A stretch of DNA of 6,099 nucleotides from Verrucomicrobiales bacterium (GTDB lineage: Bacteria > Verrucomicrobiota > Verrucomicrobiia > Limisphaerales > UBA1100). The notes below the pieces were generated by a model. The model saw only the letters and a program-made list of their open reading frames with translations, was not told where the DNA came from and did not search any database. Both the position numbers and the translations under genes were made by a program. Shown here piece after piece: positions 1 through 5,357 of the stretch. Location of the stretch: NCBI GenBank assembly GCA_011523245.1, contig WTHG01000306.1, positions 1-6,099 of the forward strand, in the 5' to 3' direction. The number at the start of each line of letters is the position of its first letter. Within the stretch, counting starts at the first letter, position 1.

Positions 1-1061
1 ACACCACCGGCTGCCCCCATGACAGCGGCGGTTAACTCTTGGCTATTTGTTGCTTCATTAGCACTATCCAATGCTTTATCGACCACATCCAACAAAGCCA
101 AAACCTGAGCCTTTTCCTCTTCGGTCATCTTTCTCTCTGCCATGGAGCTGATTGGAATCTCCCGTTGAATTTCTTTTTTCAGTTCATCAATTCCTTCATC
201 CCATGCATCAACCATCTCTTTGGGCAGCCAGCGCTCCTCGGTTCTAACCATTACAAATTCACCCGACTCCGCATCATCTGGATCTCCACTTAATTCTTTT
301 GAAACTACTTTCAAGGTAGCTTCTGAATCTGTTTGGCTAACAATAACCACTTCAATATTTCTAAGACCTTCTCGAACTTCCATCATATTTTTTGGTCCCT
401 TGCCCATATTTTCCTGCAAACCTTTATCAATGAGCTTCTCCAAACCGGACATTGCCATAATCTTTGAACCTTCATCGGCCAACATGTCGCCCAAATTTGG
501 ATTTTGCACCCATGCCATATCCGACATTTTACCTTTGGTTAATATGTCCAATATCCCAACTATATCATCCCAATTGTCGGTCAGCTCAGGAGGCAATCCT
601 CCTGACCCCTGAGTGAATTGATTCACTGTTTCCATGATCAGTGGCTTTTTATCCCTTAATACACCGGTTAATTTTTGTAGGACCGCAACACTTTTGGCAT
701 GCACCTCTGGATCGGTATTAGCCATGGATTTCTTTAGTTCTTCATTCAGGGTCTGCTTGTAAGATGCAGGCATAGCCTCCCAAAGAACCTGGGGTTTATT
801 ATCTGCTAGTCCATTTGCCACATATTTAATGGTGCCATCAGGTGTCGCAAAGGGGTCCCCACCAAAAAGCCCCATGAGAAAAGGCCACCCAAAATAAATA
901 CCGGCACCCAGACCTCCAATTAGCACCACAACAACACCCGCTATCTTGGCTAATTTCTTTTTATCCGCCGGACCTGATGGAGCGGTCACAGTTGGTTGAG
1001 GTGAAGCAGCAATGCCTGCAGGAATAGCATCGCCTTCGGGTCGTGGAGGTGGATTTCCCAT
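1..1061 (-). CDS. Uncharacterised single-pass membrane protein, 3' end outside window
   Basis: This open frame has no stop from the ATG at 1061-1059 to the window edge, giving 353 complete codons. I cannot assign a function. The N-terminus is Pro/Ala-rich and probably cytoplasmic (residues 1-32). A basic DKKK cluster follows (33-36), then one hydrophobic segment (about 40-58, AGVVVVLIGGLGAGIYFGW). The rest is soluble, mostly helical and charged, with Trp-containing stretches such as VLWEAMPASYKQ (92-103) and ERWLPKEMVDAWDEG (276-290). The positive-inside rule predicts a cytoplasmic N-terminus and an exported C-terminal domain. There is no cleavage site or recognisable catalytic motif. The segment 'ADNKPQVLWEAMPASY' followed by a helical region and a 'RTEERWLPKEM' stretch recalls, from memory, a family of hypothetical PVC proteins; this needs a search. 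No clear Shine-Dalgarno precedes the ATG. Its base composition looks more A+T-rich than the operon genes to the right. The coding call is secure; the function is unknown. Confidence 0.85.
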   Translation of the reverse strand, partial: MGNPPPRPEGDAIPAGIAASPQPTVTAPSGPADKKKLAKIAGVVVVLIGGLGAGIYFGWPFLMGLFGGDPFATPDGTIKYVANGLADNKPQVLWEAMPASYKQTLNEELKKSMANTDPEVHAKSVAVLQKLTGVLRDKKPLIMETVNQFTQGSGGLPPELTDNWDDIVGILDILTKGKMSDMAWVQNPNLGDMLADEGSKIMAMSGLEKLIDKGLQENMGKGPKNMMEVREGLRNIEVVIVSQTDSEATLKVVSKELSGDPDDAESGEFVMVRTEERWLPKEMVDAWDEGIDELKKEIQREIPISSMAERKMTEEEKAQVLALLDVVDKALDSANEATNSQELTAAVMGAAGG

Positions 1062-1097
1062 GGATTTCGGATAAGGTTAGAACGGGTAACTAAATGC

Positions 1098-1127
1098 AAC
1101 ATATCCGACCGAGTGAGATACTGTCGA
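1098..1127 (-). promoter_or_regulatory. Candidate sigma70-type promoter for the membrane protein gene
   Basis: On the minus strand, TCGACA (1127-1122, five of six matches to the -35 consensus) is followed by an 18-bp spacer and TATGTT (1103-1098, four of six matches to the -10 consensus). Transcription would begin near 1091, leaving a leader of about 30 nt before the ATG at 1061. The spacing and position are reasonable but the -10 is weak, so this is a candidate only. Confidence 0.3.
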
Positions 1128-1151
1128 TTGCAAACTTGGTTTCACAATCGA
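1124..1151. repeat. Inverted repeat overlapping the candidate -35 box
   Basis: TCGATTG (1124-1130) is a perfect inverted repeat of CAATCGA (1145-1151). Inside the loop, AAAC (1132-1135) can pair with GTTT (1139-1142), so the element can extend into an 11-pair stem with a small internal bulge. It overlaps the candidate -35 box of the membrane protein gene. It could be a repressor or activator site, or simply a structured leader if transcription starts further upstream. It has no T-run, so it is not a terminator. Confidence 0.4.
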
Positions 1152-1171
1152 AGATGGAGGTTTAAAAACGG

Positions 1172-1195
1172 AAAAAGGGGCAGCAATGCTACCCC
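1172..1195 (-). terminator. Terminator-like hairpin upstream of the membrane protein gene
   Basis: On the minus strand, GGGGTAGC (1195-1188) pairs with GCTGCCCC (1184-1177) through one G-T wobble and a 3-nt ATT loop. A run of five T follows immediately (1176-1172). This is the form of an intrinsic terminator. It lies about 180 bp beyond the stronger operon terminator and about 110 bp before the next gene, so it may end a short RNA or act as an attenuator in a long leader. No ORF worth calling ends just before it. Confidence 0.45.
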
Positions 1196-1380
1196 AGCTC
1201 CTCGGGCAAAACAGACCTCTTTAGTTCAACGTATTTTACAGTTTGTTTTAGAGTCGGTTTCAACCCTGTTGTTATTATCAATACAGCATTGAACGTGCCA
1301 TAAGATCAGATGGTTTTTCTCTAAAAAACTCCTTCTTATTGATTGGTTAATTACCTAATCGCGTGAGGTTTACGCAGGCG

Positions 1381-1419
1381 ATAAAAAAAACACGCGCCAC
1401 AGTTGAAGGTCGCGCGTGT
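1381..1419 (-). terminator. Rho-independent terminator of the three-gene operon
   Basis: On the minus strand, ACACGCGC (1419-1412) pairs perfectly with GCGCGTGT (1397-1390), and a short inner AC/GT pairing follows one mismatch. The stem leads straight into a T-run covering 1390-1383. The hairpin begins 35 nt after the stop codon of the LRR-cytochrome gene, where an operon terminator is expected. The plus-strand side lacks a T-run, so it acts in one direction. Confidence 0.88.
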
Positions 1420-1454
1420 GCGTATGAGTTTTTGAAATCGATCGTATTGCAGAT

Positions 1455-2432
1455 TTACTTCTGCTTGGCACCCTGTTCTATCCAGCGCTTGATCAGGTCG
1501 GCTACGGGATCAGACAAGCGATTACCTTTTGGCGGCATGCGTTCGTCATCACTGTCGGGCAGGATAACGCGGGCGTGTAGTTCGCTCTCGCCTACCTTAC
1601 CGGCGACAAATACCGGCAAGCCATCGGCGCCTTTTTGTAGTTCTGCAAAAGTGTCGAGGCGAAGTTCGGCCTTTTGTTTGTCCTTGCCGTGACATTCCAC
1701 ACAAGTCTTTTGGAAGATTGGTAGGATGTCCTTTTCAAAAGTAGGATTCTTGATTGCAGCAATGCGGTCGGCCTCGGCCTTCGCAGCTTTCATTGCTGCT
1801 TCACGCGCGGATTCTTCTGAGCTAGCGCGTTGCTTGGCAAGCCGGGCGAGGATGTTTGCACTTGGGAAATCTTTTTCCACGCCGAGGTTGATGGAGAGAT
1901 CTTTATTGCCGGCCTTGGCCTGTGCGTCTTGGAAGGCTTTTACCTTGGGCTCAGTCACCTTGGTTTGCCAGAGGTACAGGGTCTTGAGATTCTTCAGGCC
2001 GTTTAGCTTACCGAGGCCGGCATCGGTCACGCCGGTCTTGTAGAGGTTTAGGTATTCCAGACTGTCGATGGCACCCACAGTATCCAGTGCCTTGTCAGTG
2101 ATCTTGGTTTTTTCCAAGTGCAGCTTCTTGAGGTTCTTCAGGGCCTTCAAGGGTGCCACCCAAGCGTCATCGGTATCGGGGTGCTGGAAGGAGACTTCCA
2201 CGGCATTCGCCAGTTCGCCCAGCAGCTTGGCGTCGGCGGCGGTAAAGCCTTTTTCTTTGCCGAACAGGTTCTTGGTGATGGTGACGCTGTATTCTTTAGA
2301 ATCCTTGGCAATATACAGCACGCGGCCGCCCAGTTTTTCAATCGCGGCAATGGCGGATTTCTCGTCGGCCTGCATCACTCCTGCCAGAGCCAGCAACGTA
2401 ACAGTGAGGGTAAAGATCTTGTGCACTTTCAT
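1455..2432 (-). CDS. Exported LRR protein with C-terminal planctomycete-type cytochrome c domain
   Basis: The predicted protein has 325 residues. Residues 1-22 form a Sec signal peptide (MKVHKIFTL... ending VMQA). About 75-185 are leucine-rich repeats with the L-x-x-L-x-L-x-x-T-x-[IV]-T-D pattern (LKKLHLEKTKITD, LEYLNLYKTGVTD, LKTLYLWQTKVTE). An Ala/Lys/Glu-rich helix (about 198-228) links them to the haem domain. That domain opens with TFEKDILPIFQKTCVECHGK: Cys244, Cys247 and His248 form the CxxCH haem c site, and Met299 in DDERMPPKG is the likely distal ligand. This layout matches the PSCyt1 family, which is abundant in Planctomycetes and Verrucomicrobia. It should be a periplasmic or surface c-type cytochrome; its redox partner is unknown. 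I chose ATG 2432 because it places the signal peptide at the N-terminus; a TTG at 2474 would add 14 residues. No clear Shine-Dalgarno is seen. It is the last gene of the operon. Confidence 0.92.
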   Translation of the reverse strand: MKVHKIFTLTVTLLALAGVMQADEKSAIAAIEKLGGRVLYIAKDSKEYSVTITKNLFGKEKGFTAADAKLLGELANAVEVSFQHPDTDDAWVAPLKALKNLKKLHLEKTKITDKALDTVGAIDSLEYLNLYKTGVTDAGLGKLNGLKNLKTLYLWQTKVTEPKVKAFQDAQAKAGNKDLSINLGVEKDFPSANILARLAKQRASSEESAREAAMKAAKAEADRIAAIKNPTFEKDILPIFQKTCVECHGKDKQKAELRLDTFAELQKGADGLPVFVAGKVGESELHARVILPDSDDERMPPKGNRLSDPVADLIKRWIEQGAKQK

Positions 2433-2464
2433 CAGTAGTTCGGCAAACCGTACCAACCGCCGCT

Positions 2465-2484
2465 GAAAGTTCAATCGAAAGTTC
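2465..2484. repeat. Short direct repeat between hydrolase and cytochrome genes
   Basis: GAAAGTTC occurs at 2465-2472 and again at 2477-2484, with a 12-bp period. It sits in the 57-bp gap between the hydrolase stop and the cytochrome start. It could be a protein binding site or an RNA feature of the operon, but a repeat this short may be chance. Confidence 0.3.
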
Positions 2485-2489
2485 GAAGC

Positions 2490-3302
2490 CTACTTGGGAA
2501 CCCCGGGTCGACGGGCGGCAGCTTGGAGAATGAAGGCCACCAACGGCGCCGGATCCTTGAGGCTATGGGGATGATGTCCGACACCGGGCTTTCGAATCAC
2601 CCGGATCGTTCCCCCCAATTTTTTGTAGCGCCGCTCCAGCACGGTTGTGTTTTCGCCCACCGGCACCACCACATCCGCAGCGCCCACCACATGGATCAAC
2701 GGCACACCTACCTTGGCCAGCGGCTCCAGACCGTCGATTGGGTTGCCCCGATATTCCCACGCCTCGGCCTCGGTCAGCCCGTAGGCCTTCAGGCAGGCCT
2801 GCCAGGCACCAGCGCTGGCTTTGCCCTGCCCACGGCCGGCTGGCCAGCTTTTGAAATCGCACACCGGCGCGTCGCCGTAGATGCAGGTCACCTTTTCCGG
2901 GTTAGCCTTAGCCCAGTTGTAAATGATCAGCCCGCCCCGGCTCATGCCTTCGAGCACGGGCCGTGGATTAAATTGATATTTGGCGGTCAGATGCGCGTAG
3001 AAGGCATCCCACCGTTTCACCGCGCGCGGGCTACCGAAGAGATTACCCACATCGCAGTAGGCCACATGCCAACCGCGCTTGAGCAAGGCCACGTCCAATT
3101 GCGGTTCGTGCCCCCAAAAACGCGCGCGCCAGATCCACGGACGCCCGGCGGCCACATCCTTGGGTTGTACTACGCGACAACGTGCCTCGCCCAAGGCAAA
3201 CTCCACCATGGTGAACCCGTGGAATTTGCCCTGTTTCCCTTCAAACTCCGCCGCACTCAACAACGGCGTAAACCAAAACATCAATAAGGCTAGGCGCATC
3301 AT
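2490..3302 (-). CDS. Secreted alpha/beta hydrolase
   Basis: The predicted protein has 270 residues. Residues 1-18 form a signal peptide (MMRLALLMFWFTPLLSAA). The remainder is an alpha/beta-hydrolase fold. The nucleophile elbow is GMSRGG with Ser121, the acid is probably Asp210 in VVGAADVVVP, and the base is His243 or His244 in GVGHHPHS, giving a complete Ser-Asp-His triad in the right order. The segment WRARFWGHEPQLDVALLKRGWHVAYCDV (about 58-85) is the usual second-strand region. The fold covers esterases and peptidases; in this setting an esterase acting on decorated polysaccharide is possible, but the substrate cannot be read from sequence. I chose the ATG at 3302, which lies 5 bp after the stop of the upstream gene and starts the signal peptide. 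An earlier in-frame start at 3383 would overlap that gene by about 76 bp and bury the signal peptide. The second ATG at 3299 is an equal alternative. The gene looks more G+C-rich than its neighbours. Confidence 0.92.
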   Translation of the reverse strand: MMRLALLMFWFTPLLSAAEFEGKQGKFHGFTMVEFALGEARCRVVQPKDVAAGRPWIWRARFWGHEPQLDVALLKRGWHVAYCDVGNLFGSPRAVKRWDAFYAHLTAKYQFNPRPVLEGMSRGGLIIYNWAKANPEKVTCIYGDAPVCDFKSWPAGRGQGKASAGAWQACLKAYGLTEAEAWEYRGNPIDGLEPLAKVGVPLIHVVGAADVVVPVGENTTVLERRYKKLGGTIRVIRKPGVGHHPHSLKDPAPLVAFILQAAARRPGVPK

Positions 3303-3307
3303 AGGAT

Positions 3308-4534
3308 TTAAAATTTCCAGAACGTTAAATGTTCTCGGTCTTTGATCAGCACACCTTGTTGCAGGAGCACCGGCGCGGCCCAAGTCGGGGTATCAGCCAC
3401 CTGCCACGCAGCTACTTGTTCGTAGCGTTCAGCATCGGCTTTCACCACCCGCAACTCGCCCTTATTCAAAAGCACCATGATGTGCCCGGAGAAAGCCAGA
3501 AAGGTGGCGTTTTCTGCAGTACGTTCGGGGCTTTGCCAGAGGATTTCTCCGGTATGGGAATCAGCGCAAAATATCCGACCACGACTTAGGTGAGAAAGTC
3601 CGTATAAACGACCGTCATTGACAATTGCCGTTGCCATGTCCAGAGACACTTTACGATTACTCCAGTAAGAACTTACAGTCCATTTGCCATTCTCCAATTT
3701 GGGTTCAATCCCGTGTAAACCACGATTTTCCCCTCCCAACAATACCTTACCTTGATAAAACGAAGGGGTGGGCATGTTCTGATTGGTGCCAACTCGAGGA
3801 AATGGATATTCCCATAATAAGTTTCCAGTTTTGGCATTCACCCCAACTAAAGCGCGGCGGTTCCATTCGATCACCTGCCTAATACCCTTATGCGTTACCA
3901 CTGTTGGCGAAGAGTAAGAAGGCAAGTCATTACCCTGTGTCCAAATCTCTTTTCCGTTGCGCACATCAAACGCTGCCAACAAGCCCGATTCGTCATTACC
4001 AAAGTGCGCAATGACTAGATTGGCATCAACCACCGGTGAATTGCACATGCCCCAACGCGGATGAGAAGGTTGAAATTTGGAATCATAATCCGCCCGCCAT
4101 AATACTTTGCCCTCTGCCGCATCCAAGGCAGATAATCTCCCGGCAATACTCATAACAAACAATCTTCCATTCGCGTATGCAGGATTAGCCTTCGGGCCCT
4201 TTCCGTGTTTTTCTCCACCACCGCCAATCTTGAAAGGCGTCTCGAAATACGTCTGCCACAGCTTTCTTCCCGTTTTTAAATCGAGCGCCCAAACTACTTC
4301 CTTTTCGCCAAGCCGTGCGTGTTGAAAAACCCGGTCGCCAATCACCAACGGCGTACCGTATCCTTCCCCCACCTTGATTCGCCAAGCCGTTTGCAACTTG
4401 GCCGGCCAAGTCTTGGGTGCCTTAAATGTTCCAACCCATCCATCACGGTTCGGGCCCAACCATCCTGGCCAAAAGGCCTCAGCTCCAAACGTGGGGACTG
4501 TCCAGGCAAGTAACGCCAACAATAAAAAACGCAT
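3308..4534 (-). CDS. Exported PQQ-like beta-propeller repeat protein
   Basis: The predicted protein has 408 residues. It starts with a signal peptide (about 1-17, MRFLLLALLAWTVPTFG) and then FWPGWLGPNRDGW (21-33), an N-terminal motif common in PVC PQQ-like proteins. Five copies of the blade signature, roughly D-x-x-T-G-x-x-L-W, are visible: LDLKTGRKLW (84-93), LDAAEGKVLW (137-146), FDVRNGKEIW (189-198), VNAKTGNLLW (232-241) and ADSHTGEILW (324-333). The blades are therefore spread through the whole protein. I see no dehydrogenase-specific features such as the vicinal Cys pair of methanol dehydrogenase, and no haem motif. The family includes BamB-like scaffolds and PQQ enzymes, so cofactor binding is uncertain. 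It is first in the operon and ends 5 bp before the hydrolase start. The ATG at 4534 gives a clean signal peptide; only a weak AGG lies upstream. No convincing promoter was recognised in front of it. Confidence 0.93.
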   Translation of the reverse strand: MRFLLLALLAWTVPTFGAEAFWPGWLGPNRDGWVGTFKAPKTWPAKLQTAWRIKVGEGYGTPLVIGDRVFQHARLGEKEVVWALDLKTGRKLWQTYFETPFKIGGGGEKHGKGPKANPAYANGRLFVMSIAGRLSALDAAEGKVLWRADYDSKFQPSHPRWGMCNSPVVDANLVIAHFGNDESGLLAAFDVRNGKEIWTQGNDLPSYSSPTVVTHKGIRQVIEWNRRALVGVNAKTGNLLWEYPFPRVGTNQNMPTPSFYQGKVLLGGENRGLHGIEPKLENGKWTVSSYWSNRKVSLDMATAIVNDGRLYGLSHLSRGRIFCADSHTGEILWQSPERTAENATFLAFSGHIMVLLNKGELRVVKADAERYEQVAAWQVADTPTWAAPVLLQQGVLIKDREHLTFWKF

Positions 4535-4812
4535 GCAGTCAGCCTAGTTAGAATGCCCACATACGGCAAACGCGAAACACGAGTCGAAAAAACTCACCGA
4601 AATACCCTTAAGAAGCACAATTTACATCATGGAATGAATTCATCTCCACCATACCCTCAGGTTACCAATCCCTTGAATAACCAAAATTCCATGAATATTG
4701 GATGCATTAAGGACCCAGCGAAGCTGTGTGAGAACGTGGGTGAGCCGACAGCTATAGATCCGATCGAGTTTGAGTAAGGCAGTGAAAACAGCAGAAGCGA
4801 CTGGGGCTTGGA

Positions 4813-4858
4813 CCGACTCCGATCTGGAGTCGTTCCATCGTCTCCAGATCGGAGTCGG
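4813..4858. repeat. Long perfect hairpin A with GTTCCATCGT loop
   Basis: The arm at 4813-4829 (CCGACTCCGATCTGGAG) is a perfect reverse complement of 4842-4858, giving a 17-bp stem and a 12-nt loop containing GTTCCATCG. The left half also folds alone: GACTCC (4815-4820) pairs with GGAGTC (4826-4831). The right half folds as CTCC (4842-4845) with GGAG (4851-4854). No T-run follows on either strand, so it is not an ordinary terminator. It shares its loop and nested design with hairpin B, 46 bp to the right. Confidence 0.85.
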
Positions 4859-4904
4859 CGGACCATGCTGAATCACAAGCAGTAATGAGATAAAACACCA
4901 ATAC

Positions 4905-4955
4905 CGTCCATGATCAGTCATGGGAGTTCCACCGTCCCATGACTGATCATGGACG
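4905..4955. repeat. Long perfect hairpin B with GTTCCACCG loop
   Basis: The arm at 4905-4925 is a perfect reverse complement of 4935-4955, a 21-bp stem around the 9-nt loop GTTCCACCG. Each arm is itself a small hairpin: CCATGA-TCAG-TCATGG at 4908-4923 and CCATGA-CTGA-TCATGG at 4937-4952. The stem sequence is unlike that of hairpin A, but the loop matches except for one C/T change. There is no T-run on either side. The function is unknown. Confidence 0.88.
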
Positions 4956-5221
4956 ATGTGTCCTCTGCCGACATGAGGCGCTCTCCCTTACGAGCATTTT
5001 AGCCTCTTGCTTACAGAGAAGAAGGGAACCGGTAATAAATCCGGTAGCAGTCGCTTTCTGCTGTATGTTCATCATTTAGTAAAATCAGACAACGCACCAC
5101 CTATTTTTCTCCACACATTGTTCAGATGTTAAGCCTCGATGTCATCGGAATGCTGGCCACGCTGTTTTGGCCAGATATCTCCCAAGAAAACGCGCATTCT
5201 TAATTTCGTTACATCAACTAG

Positions 5222-5250
5222 TTAAACGTAGAGGTCAATGACCTGATAAT
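5222..5250 (+). promoter_or_regulatory. Candidate promoter of the sulfatase gene with operator palindrome in its spacer
   Basis: TTAAAC (5222-5227) is a weak -35 box, and GATAAT (5245-5250) matches the -10 consensus in five of six bases. The spacer is exactly 17 bp. It contains the perfect palindrome AGGTCA-A-TGACCT (5232-5244), which abuts the -10 box. Transcription would start near 5257 and give a leader of about 100 nt. A dimeric regulator bound there would overlap RNA polymerase, which suggests repression released by an inducer. The palindrome is directly seen; the promoter and regulation are inferred. Confidence 0.45.
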
Positions 5251-5317
5251 ACTGGCACCTAATAGTCAATATGCTCTTTATGCATGCGCTGATTCAATAC
5301 AGAGTGAACCCAGACTA

Positions 5318-5345
5318 TCGAGAGTGCCGGGTATCTCTCGAGGGA
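5318..5345 (+). promoter_or_regulatory. Leader hairpin overlapping the only Shine-Dalgarno-like site
   Basis: TCGAGAG (5318-5324) pairs perfectly with CTCTCGA (5335-5341) around a 10-nt loop. The right arm overlaps GAGGGA (5340-5345), the only purine-rich ribosome-binding candidate before the sulfatase ATG at 5358, with a rather long 12-nt spacing. In the mRNA this hairpin could partly hide the ribosome site; as DNA it could equally be a protein binding site. Confidence 0.4.
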
Positions 5346-5357
5346 CACCAGTTAAAA

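Larger units (their letters stand above)
1062..1454. other. Non-coding gap of 393 bp
   Basis: This interval separates two genes read in the same (minus) direction. It contains the operon terminator (1381-1419), a second terminator-like hairpin (1172-1195), an inverted repeat (1124-1151) and a candidate promoter (1098-1127). Between about 1200 and 1380 I see A+T-rich sequence with no supported gene. The only small minus-strand ORFs there are under ten codons. No known riboswitch fold was recognised. Confidence 0.6.
4535..5357. other. Divergent intergenic region of 823 bp, no convincing gene
   Basis: This lies between the minus-strand operon and the plus-strand sulfatase. The ORFs here (up to 93 codons) have no signal peptide, domain or ribosome binding site, and several run through the palindromes on both strands, so I do not call them. 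Features seen from left to right: an imperfect inverted repeat (CCAA...TTGG, 4681-4701), a short AGCTGT/ACAGCT pair (4722-4753), two long hairpins (4813-4858, 4905-4955), a 7-bp hairpin CTGGCCA/TGGCCAG (5153-5174), the palindrome AACTAGTT (5216-5223), a promoter with operator-like palindrome (5222-5250) and a hairpin near the sulfatase start (5318-5341). None of the long hairpins is followed by a T-run. Confidence 0.6.

Noticed and set aside
220..612. 130-codon plus-strand ORF near the left edge
   Set aside because: The minus strand is open without a stop across all of 1-1061 with a coherent membrane protein; the plus-strand ORF is Ser/Pro-rich shadow.
2068..2466. 132-codon plus-strand ORF opposite the LRR-cytochrome gene
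   Set aside because: It is antisense to clear LRR coding sequence and has no recognisable features.
2433..2474. TTG start at 2474 for the LRR-cytochrome gene
   Set aside because: It would put 14 residues, including several Arg, ahead of a good signal peptide; ATG 2432 fits better.
2523..3287. 254-codon plus-strand ORF opposite the hydrolase gene
   Set aside because: It is antisense to a gene with a full catalytic triad and signal peptide; its translation is rich in His, Pro and Arg with no domain, typical of a shadow in GC-rich DNA.
3303..3383. Upstream start at 3383 for the hydrolase
   Set aside because: It overlaps the propeller gene by about 76 bp and buries the signal peptide; ATG 3302 sits 5 bp after the preceding stop.
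4535..4620. Promoter for the propeller operon
   Set aside because: Several loose matches exist, such as TTCGCG-17-TTCTAA on the minus strand, but none is better than expected by chance.
4553..4777. 74-codon plus-strand ORF upstream of the hairpins
   Set aside because: No ribosome binding site, signal peptide or domain; low-complexity charged start. Not enough to call a gene.
4640..4921. 93-codon minus-strand ORF in the divergent gap
   Set aside because: It has no ribosome site or domain and passes through hairpin A and into hairpin B, so the open frame is better explained by non-coding repeat sequence.
4813..4955. Hairpins as integron attC sites or a CRISPR array
   Set aside because: The loop GTTCCAYCG does not fit the attC GTTRRRY core, no integrase or cassette ORF is present, and two inverted elements with different stems are not CRISPR repeats with spacers.
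4813..4955. Hairpins as intrinsic terminators
   Set aside because: Neither hairpin is followed by a T-run on either strand, and they lie upstream of both flanking genes, not at gene ends.
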